Assembly (NCBI GenBank): GCA_026874595.1
Contig: CM049315.1
Span: 76,088,401-76,152,400 of the forward strand
DNA: 64,000 nt
Source of the DNA: Sipunculus nudus
Taxonomy: Eukaryota > Annelida > Sipuncula > Golfingiida > Sipunculidae
Direction of reading: 5' to 3'
A model generated the notes under the pieces. The model saw nothing but the letters and a program-made list of their open reading frames with translations. It made no database searches and had not been told where the DNA came from. A program made the position numbers and the translations under genes. Shown here one piece after another: positions 15,355 through 30,300 of this stretch (positions within the stretch are counted from its first letter, which is position 1; each line of letters begins with the position of its first letter).

Positions 15355-18300
15355 CACTTTGAGTGAAATACTGGAATATTATAGCCGATCGTCTCTGCTT
15401 TCACTATTAGTTGCATACTGAGATATCTTAGCCCAATTGTTTCTGCTTACACTATGAGTTGCATACTGAGATATTTTAACCCCATTGTCTCTGCTTTCAC
15501 TATTAGTTTCATACTGAGATATCTTAACCCAATTGTTTCTGCTTACACTATGAGTTGCATACTGAGATATCTTAACCCCATTGTTTCTGCTTTCACTATT
15601 AGTTGCATACTGAGATATCATAGCCCAATTGTTTCTGCTTTCACTATGTGTTGAATACTGAGATATCTTAGCCCAATTGTTTCTGCTTTCACTATGAGTT
15701 GCATACTGAGATATCTTAACCCCATTGTCTCTGCTTTCACTATTAGTTGCATACTGAGATATCTTAGCCCAATTGTTTCTGCTTACACTATGAGTTGCAT
15801 ACTGAGATATCTTAACCCCATTGTCTCTGCTTTCACTATTAGTTGCATACTGAGATATCTTAGCCCAATTGTTTCTGCTTACACTGTGAGTTGAATACTG
15901 AGATATCTTAACCCCATTGTTTCTGCTTTCACTATTAGTTGCATACTGAGATATCATAGCCCAATTGTTTCTGCTTTCACTATGAGTTGAATACTGAGAT
16001 ATCTTAACCCCATTGTCTCTGCTTTCACTATGAGTTGAATACTGAGATATCTTAACCCCATTATCTCTGCTTTCACTATGAGTTGAATACTGAGATATCT
16101 TAACCCCATTGTCTCTGCTTTCACTATGAGTTGAATACTGAGATATCTTAACCCCATTGTCTCTGCTTTCACTATTAGTTGCATACTGAGATATCTTAGC
16201 CCAATTGTTTCTGCTTACACTATGAGTTGCATACTGAGATATCTTAACCCCATTGTTTCTGCTTTCACTATTAGTTGCATACTGAGATATCTTAGCCCAA
16301 TTGTTTCTGCTTACACTATTAGTTGCATACTGAGATATCTTAACCCCATTGTCTCTGCTTTCACTATTAGTTGCATACTGAGATATTTTAGCCCAATTGT
16401 TTCTGCTTTCACTATGACTTGAATACTGAGATATCTTAACCCCATTGTCTCTGCTTTCACTATGAGTTGCATACTGAGATATCTTAGCCCTTTTGTTTCT
16501 GCTTTCACTATGAGTTGCATACTGAGATATCTTAGCCCCTTTGTTTCTGCTTTCACTATGAGTTGAATACTGAGATATTTAAGCCCAATTGTTTCTGCTT
16601 ACACTATGAGTTGCATACTTAGATATCTAAACCCCATTGTCTCTGCTTTCACTATGAGTTGCATACTGAGATATCTTAGCCCCTTTGTTTCTGCTTTCAC
16701 TATGAGTTGCATACTGAGATATCTTAGCCCAATTGTTTCTGCTAACACTATGAGTTGCATACTGAGATATCTTAGCCCAATTGTTTCTGCTTTCACTATG
16801 AGTTGCATACTGAGATATCTTAGCCCAATTGTTTCTGCTTTCACTATGAGTTGCATACTGAGATATCTTAGCCCAATTGTTTCTGCTTTCACTATGAGTT
16901 GCATACTAAAATATCTTAGCCCCTTTGTTTCTGCTTTCACTATGAGTTGCACACTGAGATATCTTAGCCCCATTGTTTCTGCTTTCACTATGTGTTGAAT
17001 ACTGAGATATCTTAGCCCAATTGTTTCTGCTTACACTATGAGTTGCATACTGAGATATCTTAACCCCATTGTCTCTGCTTTCACTATGAGTTGCATACTG
17101 AGATATCTTAACCCCATTGTCTCTGCTTTCACTATGAGTTGCATACTGAGATATCTTAGCCCCTTTGTTTCTGCTTTCACTATGAGTTGAATACTGAGAT
17201 ATCTTAGCCCAATTGTTTCTGCTTACAACATGAGTTGCATACTGAGATATCTTAACCCCATTGTGTCTGTTTTCACTATGAGTTGCATACTGAGATATCT
17301 TAGCCCCTTTGTTTCTGCTTTCACTATGAGTTGCATACTGAGATATCTTAGCCCCTTTGTTTCTGCTTTCACTAAGAGTTGCATACTGAGATATCTTAGC
17401 CCCTTTGTTTCTGCTTTCACTATGAGTTGAATACTGAGATATCTTAGCCCAATTGTTTCTGCTTACACTATGAGTTGCATACTGAGATATCTTAACCCCA
17501 TTGTTTCTGCTTTCACTATTAGTTGCATACTGAGATATCTTAGCCCAATTGTTTCTGCTTTCACTATGAGTTGCATACTGAGATATCTTAGCCCCATTGT
17601 CTCTGCTTTCACTATTGTTGCATACTGAGATATCTTAGCCCAATTGTTTCTGCTTACACTGTGAGTTGAATACTGAGATATCTTAACCCCATTGTTTCTG
17701 CTTTCACTATTAGTTGCATACTGAGATATCATAGCCCAATTGTTTCTGCTTTCACTATGAGTTGAATACTGAGATATCTTAACCCCATTGTCTCTGCTTT
17801 CACTATGAGTTGAATACTGAGATATCTTAACCCCATTATCTCTGCTTTCACTATGAGTTGAATACTGAGATATCTTAGCCCAATTGTTTCTGCTTTCACT
17901 ATGAGTTGCATACTGAGATATCTTAGCCCTTTTGTTTCTGCTTTCACTATGAGTTGCATACTGAGATATCTTAGCCCCTTTGTTTCTGCTTTCACTATGA
18001 GTTGAATACTGAGATATTTTAGCCCAATTGTTTCTGCTTACACTATGAGTTGCATACTTAGATATCTAAACCCCATTGTCTCTGCTTTCACTATGAGTTG
18101 CATACTGAGATATCTTAGCCCCTTTGTTTCTGCTTTCACTATGAGTTGCATACTGAGATATCTTAGCCCAATTGTTTCTGCTAACACTATGAGTTGCATA
18201 CTGAGATATCTTAGCCCAATTGTTTCTGCTTTCACTATGAGTTGCATACTGAGATATCTTAGCCCAATTGTTTCTGCTTTCACTATGAGTTGCATACTGA

Positions 18301-19239
18301 GATATCTTAGCCCAATTGTTTCTGCTTTCACTATGAGTTGCATACTGAGATATCTTAGCCCCTTTGTTTCTGCTTTCACTATGAGTTGAATACTGAGATA
18401 TCTTAGCCCAATTGTTTCTGCTTACACTATGAGTTGCATACTGAGATATCTTAACCCCATTGTCTCTGCTTTCACTATGAGTTGCATACTGAGATATCTT
18501 AGCCCCTTTGTTTCTGCTTTCACTATGAGTTGCATACTGAGATATCTTAGCCCCATTGTCTCTGATTTCACTATGAGTTGCATACTTAGATATCTAAACC
18601 CCATTGTCTCTGCTTTCACTATGAGTTGCATACTGAGATATCTTAGCCCCTTTGTTTCTGCTTTCACTATGAGTTGCATACTGAGATATCTTAGCCCAAT
18701 TGTTTCTGCTAACACTATGAGTTGCATACTGAGATATCTTAGCCCCATTGTCTCTGCTTTCACTATTGTTGCATACTGAGATATCTTAGCCCAATTGTTT
18801 CTGCTTACACTGTGAGTTGAATACTGAGATATCTTAACCCCATTGTTTCTGCTTTCACTATTAGTTGCATACTGAGATATCATAGCCCAATTGTTTCTGC
18901 TTTCACTATGAGTTGAATACTGAGATATCTTAACCCCATTGTCTCTGCTTTCACTATGAGTTGAATACTGAGATATCTTAACCCCATTATCTCTGCTTTC
19001 ACTATGAGTTGAATACTGAGATATCTTAGCCCAATTGTTTCTGCTTTCACTATGAGTTGCATACTGAGATATCTTAGCCCTTTTGTTTCTGCTTTCACTA
19101 TGAGTTGCATACTGAGATATCTTAGCCCCTTTGTTTCTGCTTTCACTATGAGTTGAATACTGAGATATTTTAGCCCAATTGTTTCTGCTTACACTATGAG
19201 TTGCATACTTAGATATCTAAACCCCATTGTCTCTGCTTT
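15355..19239. repeat. Large higher-order block, second copy with internal deletion
   Basis: The start (15,355-15,600) matches the first copy at an offset of 4,653 bp. From about 15,694 onward the offset is 3,885 bp. The difference, 768 bp, is exactly 16 units of 48, so this copy lacks 16 monomers present in the first. A further, more rearranged copy follows: 19,963 and 20,924 match 11,377 and 12,337 at offsets of about 8,586-8,587. Confidence 0.7.
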
Positions 19240-22200
19240 CACTATGAGTTGCATACTGAGATATCTTAGCCCCTTTGTTTCTGCTTTCACTATGAGTTGC
19301 ATACTGAGATATCTTAGCCCAATTGTTTCTGCTAACACTATGAGTTGCATACTGAGATATCTTAGCCCAATTGTTTCTGCTTTCACTATGAGTTGCATAC
19401 TGAGATATCTTAGCCCAATTGTTTCTGCTTTCACTATGAGTTGCATACTGAGATATCTTAGCCCAATTGTTTCTGCTTTCACTATGAGTTGCATACTGAG
19501 ATATCTTAGCCCCTTTGTTTCTGCTTTCACTATGAGTTGAATACTGAGATATCTTAGCCCAATTGTTTCTGCTTACACTATGAGTTGCATACTGAGATAT
19601 CTTACCCCATTGTCTCTGCTTTCACTATGAGTTGCATACTGAGATATCTTAGCCCCTTTGTTTCTGCTTTCACTATGAGTTGCATACTGAGATATCTTAG
19701 CCCAATTGTTTCTGCTAACACTATGAGTTGCATACTGAGATATCTTAGCCCAATTGTTTCTGCTTTCACTATGAGTTGCATACTGAGATATCTTAGCCCA
19801 ATTGTTTCTGCTTTCACTATGAGTTGCATACTGAGATATCTTAGCCCAATTGTTTCTGCTTTCACTATGAGTTGCATACTGAGATATCTTAGCCCCTTTG
19901 TTTCTGCTTTCACTATGAGTTGAATACTGAGATATCTTAGCCCAATTGTTTCTGCTTACACTATGAGTTGCATACTGAGATATCTTAACCCCATTGTCTC
20001 TGCTTTCACTATGAGTTGCATACTGAGATATCTTAGCCCCTTTGTTTCTGCTTTCACTATGAGTTGCATACTGAGATATCTTAGCCCCATTGTCTCTGCT
20101 TTCACTATTAGTTGCATACTGAGATATCTTAGCCCAATTGTTTCTGCTTACACTGTGAGTTGAATACTGAGATATCTTAACCCCATTGTTTCTGCTTTCA
20201 CTATTAGTTGCATACTGAGATATCATAGCCCAATTGTTTCTGCTTTCACTATGAGTTGAATACTGAGATATCTTAGCCCAATTGTTTCTGCTTTCACTAT
20301 GAGTTGCATACTGAGATATCTTAGCCCCATTGTTTCTGCTTTCACTATGTGTTGAATACTGAGATATCTTAGCCCAATTGTTTCTGCTTTCACTATGAGT
20401 TGCATACTGAGATATCTTAACCCCATTGTCTCTGCTTTCACTATTAGTTGCATACTGAGATATCTTAGCCCAATTGTTTCTGCTTACACTATGAGTTGCA
20501 TACTGAGATATCTTAACCCCATTGTCTCTGCTTTCACTATTAGTTGCATACTGAGATATCTTAGCCCAATTGTTTCTGCTTACACTGTGAGTTGAATACT
20601 GAGATATCTTAACCCCATTGTTTCTGCTTTCACTATTAGTTGCATACTGAGATATCATAGCCCAATTGTTTCTGCTTTCACTATGAGTTGAATACTGAGA
20701 TATCTTAACCCCATTGTCTCTGCTTTCACTATGAGTTGAATACTGAGATATCTTAACCCCCATTATCTCTGCTTTCACTATGAGTTGAATACTGAGATAT
20801 CTTAACCCCATTGTCTCTGCTTTCACTATGAGTTGAATACTGAGATATCTTAACCCCATTGTCTCTGCTTTCATTATTAGTTGCATACTGAGATATCTTA
20901 GCCCAATTGTTTCTGCTTACACTATGAGTTGCATACTGAGATATCTTAACCCCATTGTTTCTGCTTTCACTATTAGTTGCATACTGAGATATCTTAGCCC
21001 AATTGTTTCTGCTTACACTATTAGTTGCATACTGAGATATCTTAACCCCATTGTCTCTGCTTTCACTATTAGTTGCATACTGAGATATTTTAGCCCAATT
21101 GTTTCTGCTTTCACTATGACTTGAATACTGAGATATCTTAACCCCATTGTCTCTGCTTTCACTATGAGTTGCATACTGAGATATCTTAACCCCATTGTCT
21201 CTGCTTACACTATGAGTTGCATACTGAGATATCTTAGCCCCTTTGTTTCTGCTTTCACTATGAGTTGAATACTGAGATATCTTAGCCCCATTGTCTCTGC
21301 TTTCACTATCAGTGGTACACTGGGGTATGTATGCCCATTGTCATTGCTTTCACTATGTGTGAAATACTGGAATATGATAGCCGATTGTCTCTGCTTTAAC
21401 TATTAGTTGCATACTGAGATATCTTAGCCCAATTGTTTTTGCTTACACTATGAGTTGCATACTGAGATATCTTAACCCCATTGTCCCTGCTTTCACTATT
21501 AGTTGCATACTGAGATATCTTAGCCCAATTGTTTCTGCTTACACTATGAGTTGCATACTGAGATATCTTAACCCCATTGTCTCTGCTTTCACTATGAGTT
21601 GCATACTGAGATATCTTAACCCCATTGTCTCTGCTTTCACTATGAGTTGCATACTGAGATATCTTAACCCCATTGTCTCTGCTTACACTATGAGTTGCAT
21701 ACTGAAATATCTTAGCCCCTTTGTTTCTGCTTTAACTATGAGTTGCATACTGAGATATCTTAGCCCAATTGTTTCTGCTTACACTATGAGTTGCATACTG
21801 AGATATCTTAACCCCATTGTCTCTGCTTTCACTATGAGTTGCATACTGAGATATCTTAGCCCCTTTGTTTCTGCTTTCACTATGAGTTGCATACTGAGAT
21901 ATCTTAGCCCAATTGTTTCTGCTTACACTGTGAGTTGAATACTGAGATATCTTAGCCCAATTGTTTCTGCTTACACTGTGAGTTGAATACTGAGATATCT
22001 TAACCCCATTGTTTCTGCTTTCACTATTAGTTGCATACTGAGATATCATAGCCCAATTGTTTCTGCTTTCACTATGAGTTGAATACTGAGATATCTTAAC
22101 CCCATTGTCTCTGCTTTCACTATGAGTTGAATACTGAGATATCTTAACCCCATTATCTCTGCTTTCACTATGAGTTGAATACTGAGATATCTTAACCCCA

Positions 22201-24176
22201 TTGTCTCTGCTTTCACTATGAGTTGCATACTGAGATATCTTAGCCCTTTTGTTTCTGCTTTCACTATGAGTTGCATACTGAGATATCTTAGCCCCTTTGT
22301 TTCTGCTTTCACTATGAGTTGAATACTGAGATATTTTAGCCCAATTGTTTCTGCTTACACTATGAGTTGCATACTTAGATATCTAAACCCCATTGTCTCT
22401 GCTTTCACTATGAGTTGCATACTGAGATATCTTAGCCCCTTTGTTTCTGCTTTCACTATGAGTTGCATACTGAGATATCTTAGCCCAATTGTTTCTGCTA
22501 ACACTATGAGTTGCATACTGAGATATCTTAGCCCAATTGTTTCTGCTTTCACTATGAGTTGCATACTGAGATATCTTAGCCCAATTGTTTCTGCTTTCAC
22601 TATGAGTTGCATACTGAGATATCTTAGCCCAATTGTTTCTGCTTTCACTATGAGTTGCATACTAAAATATCTTAGCCCCTTTGTTTCTGCTTTCACTATG
22701 AGTTGCATACTGAGATATCTTAGCCCCTTTGTTTCTGCTTTCACTATGAGTTGCATACTGAGCTATCTTAGCCCCTTTGTTTCTGCTTTCACTATGAGTT
22801 GAATACTGAGATATCTTAGCCCAATTGTTTCTGCTTACACTATGAGTTGCATACTGAGATATCTTAACCCCATTGTCTCTGCTTTCACTATGAGTTGCAT
22901 ACTGAGATATCTTAGCCCCTTTGTTTCTGCTTTCACTATGAGTTGCATACTGAGATATCTTAGCCCCATTGTCTCTGCTTTCACTATCAGTGGTACACTG
23001 GGGTATGTATGCCCATTGTCCTTGCTTTCACTATGTGTGAAATACTGGAATATGATAGCCGATTGTCTCTGCTTTCACTATTAGTTGCATACTGAGATAT
23101 CTTAGCCCAATTGTTTCTGCTTACACTATGAGTTGCATACTGAGATATCTTAACCCCATTGTCTCTGCTTTCACTATGAGTTGCATACTGAGATATCTTA
23201 ACCCCATTGTCTCTGCTTACACTATGAGTTGCATACTGAGATATCTTAGCCCCTTTGTTTCTGCTTTCACTATGAGTTGAATACTGAGATATCTTAGCCC
23301 CATTTTCTCAGCTTTCACTATCAGTGGTACACTTGGGTATGTATGCCCATTGTCATTGCTTTCACTATGTGTGAAATACTGGAATATCTTAACCCCATTG
23401 TCTCTGCTTTCACTATTAGTTGCATACTGAGATATCTTAGCTCAATTGTTTCTGGTTACACTATGAGTTGCATACTGAGATATCTTAACCCCATTGTCTC
23501 TGCTTTCACTATTAGTTGCATACTGAGATATCTTAGCCCAATTGTTTCTGCTTACACTATGAGTTGCATACTGAGATATCTTAACCCCATTGTCTCTGCT
23601 TACACTATGAGTTGCATACTGAGATATCTTAGCCCCTTTGTTTCTGCTTTGACTATGAGTTGAATACTGAGATATCTTAGCCCCATTGTCTCTGCTTTCA
23701 CTATCAGTGGTACACTGGGGTATGCATGCCCATTGTCATTGCTTTCACTATGTGTGAAATACTGGAATATGATAGCCGATTGTCTCTGCTTTCACTATTA
23801 GTTGCATACTGAGATATCTTAGCCCAATTGTTTCTGCTTTCACTATCAGTGGTATACTGGGATATGCTAGCTCATTGTCTCTGCTTTCACTATGAGTGAA
23901 ATACTGGAATATGATAGCCGATTGTCTCTGCTTTCACTATTAGTTGCATACTGAGATATCTTAGCCCCTTTGTTTCTGCTTTCACTATGAGTTGAATACT
24001 GAGATATCTTAGCCCAATTGTCTCTGCTTTCACTATCAGTGGTACACTGGGGTATGTATGCCCATTGTCTCTGCTTTCACTATGAGTGAAATACTGGAAT
24101 ATGATAGCCGATTGTCTCTGCTTTCACTATCAGTTGCATACTGAGATATCTTAGCCCAATTGTTTCTGCTTACACT

Positions 24177-27100
24177 ATGAGTTGCATACTGAGATATCTT
24201 AACCCCATTGTCTCTGCTTTCACTATTAGTTGCATACTGAGATATCTTAGCCCAATTGTTTCTGCTTACACTATGAGTTGCATACTGAGATATCTTAACC
24301 CCATTGTCTCTGCTTTCACTATTAGTTGCATACTGAGAAATCTTAGCCCAATTGTTTCTGCTTACACTATGAGTTTCATACTGAGATATCTTAACCCCAT
24401 TGTCTCTGCTTATACTATGAGTTGCATACTGAGATATCTTAGCCCCTTTGTTTCTGCTTTCACTATGAGTTGAATACTGAGATATCTTAGCCACATTGTC
24501 TCTGCTTTCACTATCAGTGGTACACTGGGGTATGTATGCCCATTGTCATTGCTTTCACTATGAGTGAAATACTGGAATATGATAGCCGATTGTCTCTGCT
24601 TTCACTATTAGTTGCATACTGAGATATCTTAGCCCAATTGTTTCTGCTTACACTATGAGTTGCATACTGAGATATCTTAACCCCATTGTCTCTGCTTTCA
24701 CTATGAGTTGCATACTGAGATATCTTAGCCCCTTTGTTTCTGCTTTCACTATGAGTTGCATACTGAGATATCTTAACCCCATTGTCTCTGCTTTCACTAT
24801 GAGTTGCATACTGAGATATCTTAGCCCCTTTGTTTCTGCTTTCACTATGAGTTGCATACTGAGATATCTTAGCCCCATTGTCTCTGCTTTCACTATTAGT
24901 TGCATACTAAGATATCTTAGCCCAATTGTTTCTGCTTACACTGTGAGTTGAATACTGAGATATCTTAACCCCATTGTTTCTGCTTTCACTATTAGTTGCA
25001 TACTGAGATATCTTAGCCCCTTTGTTTCTGCTTTCACTATGAGTTGCATACTGAGATATCTTAACCCCATTGTCTCTGCTTTCACTATGAGTTGAATACT
25101 GAGATATCTTAACCCCATTATCTCTTCTTTCACTATGAGTTGAATACTGAGATATCTTAACCCCATTGTCTCTGCTTTCACTATGAGTTGCATACTGAGA
25201 TATCTTAACCCTTTTGTTTCTGCTGTCACTATGAGTTGCATACTGAGATATCTTAGCCCCTTTGTTTCTGCTTTCACTATGAGTTGAATACTGAGATATT
25301 TTAGCCCAATTGTTTCTGCTTACACTATGAGTTGCATACTTAGATATCTAAACCCCATTGTCTCTGCTTTCACTATGAGTTGCATACTGAGATATCTTAG
25401 CCCCTTTGTTTCTGCTTTCACTATGAGTTGCATACTGAGATATCTTAGCCCAATTGTTTCTGCTAACACTATGAGTTGCATACTGAGATATCTTAGCCCA
25501 ATTGTTTCTGCTTTCACTATGAGTTGCATACTGAGATATCTTACCCCAATTGTTTCTGCTTTCACTATGAGTTGCATACTGAGATATCTTAGCCCAATTG
25601 TTTCTGCTTTCACTATGAGTTGCATACTAAAATATCTTAGCCCCTTTGTTTCTGCTTTCACTATGAGTTGCATACTGAGATATCTTAGCCCCATTGTTTC
25701 TGCTTTCACTATGTGTTGAATACTGAGATATCTTAGCCCAATTGTTTCTGCTTACACTATGAGTTGTATACTGAGATATCTTAACCCCATTGTCTCTGCT
25801 TTCACCATGAGTTGCATACTGAGATATCTTAACCCCATTGTCTCTGCTTTCACTATCAGTTGCATACTGAGATATCTTAGCCCCTTTGTTTCTGCTTTCA
25901 CTATGAGTTGAATACTGAGATATCTTAGCCCAATTGTTTCTGCTTACAATATGAGTTGCATACTGAGATATCTTAACCCCATTGTCTCTGTTTTCACTAT
26001 GAGTTGCATACTGAGATATCTTAGCCCCTTTGTTTCTGCTTTCACTATGAGTTGCATACTGAGATATCTTAGCCCCTTTGTTTCTGCTTTCACTATGAGT
26101 TGCATACTGAGCTATCTTAGCCCCTTTGTTTCTGCTTTCACTATGAGTTGAATACTGAGATATCTTAGCCCAATTGTTTCTGCTTACACTATGAGTTGCA
26201 TACTGAGATATCTTAACCCCATTGTCTCTGCTTTCACTATGAGTTGCATACTGAGATATCTTAGCCCCTTTGTTTCTGCTTTCACTATGAGTTGAATACT
26301 GAGATATCTTAGCCCCATTGTCTCAGCTTTCACTATCAGTGGTACACTTGGGTATGTATGCCCATTGTCATTGCTTTCACTATGTGTGAAATACTGGAAT
26401 ATGATAGCCGATTGTCTCTGCTTTCACTATTAGTTGCATACTGAGATATCTTAGCTCAATTGTTTCTGCTTACACTATGAGTTGCATACTGAGATATCTT
26501 AACCCCATTGTCTCTGCTTTCACTATTAGTTGCATACTGAGATATCTTAGCCCAATTGTTTCTGCTTACACTATGAGTTGCATACTGAGATATCTTAACC
26601 CCATTGTCTCTGCTTACACTATGAGTTGCATACTGAGATATCTTAGCCCCTTTGTTTCTGCTTTCACTATGAGTTGAATACTGAGATATCTTAGCCCCAT
26701 TGTCTCTGCTTTCACTATCAGTGGTACACTGGGTTATGTATGCCCATTGTCATTGCTTTCACTATGTGTGAAATACTGGAATATGATAGCCGATTGTCTC
26801 TGCTTTCACTATTAGTTGCATACCGAGATATCTTAGCCCAATTGTTTCTGCTTTCACTATCAGTGGTATACTGGGATATGCTAGCTCATTGTCTCTGCTT
26901 TCACTATGAGTGAAATACTGGAATATGATAGCCGATTGTCTCTGCTTTCACTATTAGTTGCATACTGAGATATCTTAGCCCAATTGTTTCTGCTTACACT
27001 ATGAGTTGCATACTGAGATATCTTAACCCCATTGTCTCTGCTTACACTATGAGTTGTATACTGAGATATCTTAGCCCCTTTGTTTCTGCTTTCACTATGA

Positions 27101-30100
27101 GTTGAATACTGAGATATCTTAGCCCAATTGTCTCTGCTTTCACTATCAGTGGTACACTGGGGTATGTATGCCCATTGTCTCTGCTTTCACTATGAGTGAA
27201 ATACTGGAATATGATAGCCGATTGTCTCTGCTTTCACTATCAGTTGCATACTGAGATATCTTAGCCCAATTGTTTCTGCTTACACTATGAGTTGCATACT
27301 GAGATATCTTAACCCCATTGTCTCTGCTTTCACTATTAGTTGCATACTGAGAAATCTTAGCCCAATTGTTTCTGCTTACACTATGAGTTTCATACTGAGA
27401 TATCTTAACCCCATTGTCTCTGCTTATACTATGAGTTGCATACTGAGATATCTTAGCCCCTTTGTTTCTGCTTTCACTATGAGTTGAATACTGAGATATC
27501 TTAGCCACATTGTCTCTGCTTTCACTATCAGTGGTACACTGGGGTATGTATGCCCATTGTCATTGCTTTCACTATGAGTGAAATACTGGAATATGATAGC
27601 CGATTGTCTCTGCTTTCACTATTAGTTGCATACTGAGATATCTTAGCCCAATTGTTTCTGCTTACACTATGAGTTGCATACTGAGATATCTTAACCCCAT
27701 TGTCTCTGCTTTCACTATGAGTTGCATACTGAGATATCTTAGCCCCTTTGTTTCTGCTTTCACTATGAGTTGCATACTGAGATATCTTAACCCCATTGTC
27801 TCTGCTTTCACTATGAGTTGCATACTGAGATATCTTAGCCCCTTTGTTTCTGCTTTCACTATGAGTTGCATACTGAGATATCTTAGCCCCATTGTCTCTG
27901 CTTTCACTATTAGTTGCATACTAAGATATCTTAGCCCAATTGTTTCTGCTTACACTGTGAGTTGAATACTGAGATATCTTAACCCCATTGTTTCTGCTTT
28001 CACTATTAGTTGCATACTGAGATATCATAGCCCAATTGTTTCTGCTTTCACTATGAGTTGAATACTGAGATATCTTAACCCCATTGTCTCTGCTTTCACT
28101 ATGAGTTGAATACTGAGATATCTTAACCCCATTATCTCTGCTTTCACTATGAGTTGAATACTGAGATATCTTAACCCATTGTCTCTGCTTTCACTATGAG
28201 TTGCATACTGAGATATCTTAACCCTTTTGTTTCTGCTTTCACTATGAGTTGCATACTGAGATATCTTAGCCCCTTTGTTTCTGCTTTCACTATGAGTTGA
28301 ATACTGAGATATTTTAGCCCAATTGTTTCTGCTTACACTATGAGTTGCATACTTAGATATCTAAACCCCATTGTCTCTGCTTTCACTATGAGTTGCATAC
28401 TGAGATATCTTAGCCCCTTTGTTTCTGCTTTCACTATGAGTTGCATACTGAGATATCTTAGGCCAATTGTTTTTGCTAACACTATGAGTTGCATACTGAG
28501 ATATCTTAGCCCAATTGTTTCTGCTTTCACTATGAGTTGCATACTGAGATATCTTAGCCCAATTGTTTCTGCTTTCACTATGAGTTGCATACTGAGATAT
28601 CTTAGCCCAATTGTTTCTGCTTTCACTATGAGTTGCATACTAAAATATCTTAGCCCCTTTGTTTCTGCTTTCACTATGAGTTGCATACTGAGATATCTTA
28701 GCCCCATTGTTTCTGCTTTCACTATGTGTTGAATACTGAGATATCTTAGCCCAATTGTTTCTGCTTACACTATGAGTTGCATACTGAGATATCTTAACCC
28801 CATTGTCTCTGCCTTCACTATGAGTTGCATACTGAGATATATTAACCCCATTGTCTCAGCTTTCACTATGAGTTGCAAACTGAGATATCTTAACCCCATT
28901 GTCTCTGTTTTCACTATGAGTTGCATACTGAGATATCTTAGCCCCTTTGTTTCTGCTTTCACTATGAGTTGCATACTGAGATATCTTAGCCCCTTTGTTT
29001 CTGCTTTCAGTATGAGTTGCATACTGAGCTATCTTAGCCCCTTTGTTTCTGCTTTCACTATGAGTTGAATACTGAGATATCTTAGCCCAATTGTTTCTGC
29101 TTACACTATGAGTTGCATACTGAGATATCTTAACCCCATTGTCTCTGCTTTCACTATGAGTTGCATACTGAGATATCTTAGCCCCTTTGTATCTGCTTTC
29201 ACTATGAGTTGCATACTGAGATATCTTAGCCCCATTGTCTCTGCTTTCACTATCAGTGGTACACTGGGGTATGTATGCCCATTGTCCTTGCTTTCACTAT
29301 GTGTGAAATACTGGAATATGATAGCCGATTGTCTCTGCTTTCACTATTAGTTGCATACTGAGATATCTTAGCCCAATTGTTTCTGCTTACACTATGAGTT
29401 GCATACTGAGATATCTTAACCCCATAGTCCCTGCTTTCACTATTAGTTGCATACTGAGATTTCTTAGCCCAATTGTTTCTGCTTACACTATGAGTTGCAT
29501 ACTGAGATATCTTAACCCCATTGTCTCTGCTTTCACTATGAGTTGCATACTGAGATATCTTAACCCCATTGTCTCTGCTTACACTATGAGTTGCATACTG
29601 AGATATCTTAGCCCCTTTGTTTCTGCTTTCACTATGAGTTGAATACTGAGATATCTTAGCCCCATTGTCTCAGCTTTCACTATCAGTGGTACACTTGGGT
29701 ATGTATGCCCATTGTCATTGCTTTCACTATGTGTGAAATACTGGAATATGATAGCCGATTGTCTCTGCTTTCACTATTAGTTGCATACTGAGATATCTTA
29801 GCTCAATTGTTTCTGCTTACACTATGAGTTGCATACTGAGATATCTTAACCCCATTGTCTCTGCTTTCACTATTAGTTGCATACTGAGATATCTTAGCCC
29901 AATTGTTTCTGCTTACACTATGAGTTGCATACTGAGATATCTTTACCCCATTGTCTCTGCTTACACTATGAGTTGCATACTGAGATATCTTAGCCCCTTT
30001 GTTTCTGCTTTCACTATGAGTTGAATACTGAGATATCTTAGCCCCATTGTCTCTGCTTTCACTATCAGTGGTACACTTGGGTATGTATGCCCATTGTCAT

Positions 30101-30300
30101 TGCTTTCACTATGTGTGAAATACTGGAATATGATAGCCGATTGTCTCTGCTTTCACTATTAGTTGCATACTGAGATATCTTAGCCCAATTGTTTCTGCTT
30201 TCACTATCAGTGGTATACTGGGATATGCTAGCTCATTGTCTCTGCTTTCACTATGAGTGAAATACTGGAATATGATAGCCGATTGTCTCTGCTTTCACTA
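24177..30300. repeat. About 3.0-3.1 kb higher-order repeat, two copies
   Basis: The segment at 24,177 recurs at 27,287 (offset 3,110), including rare units CTGAGAAATC and TTATACTATGAG and the GCCACATTGTC unit. From 24,655 the offset is 3,014. An offset of 3,110 equals 65 units of 48 minus 10. Both copies include the E variant GTATACTGGGATATGCTAGC. A related shift of 1,814 bp links 30,634 to 32,448 and 31,254 to 33,068. Confidence 0.65.
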
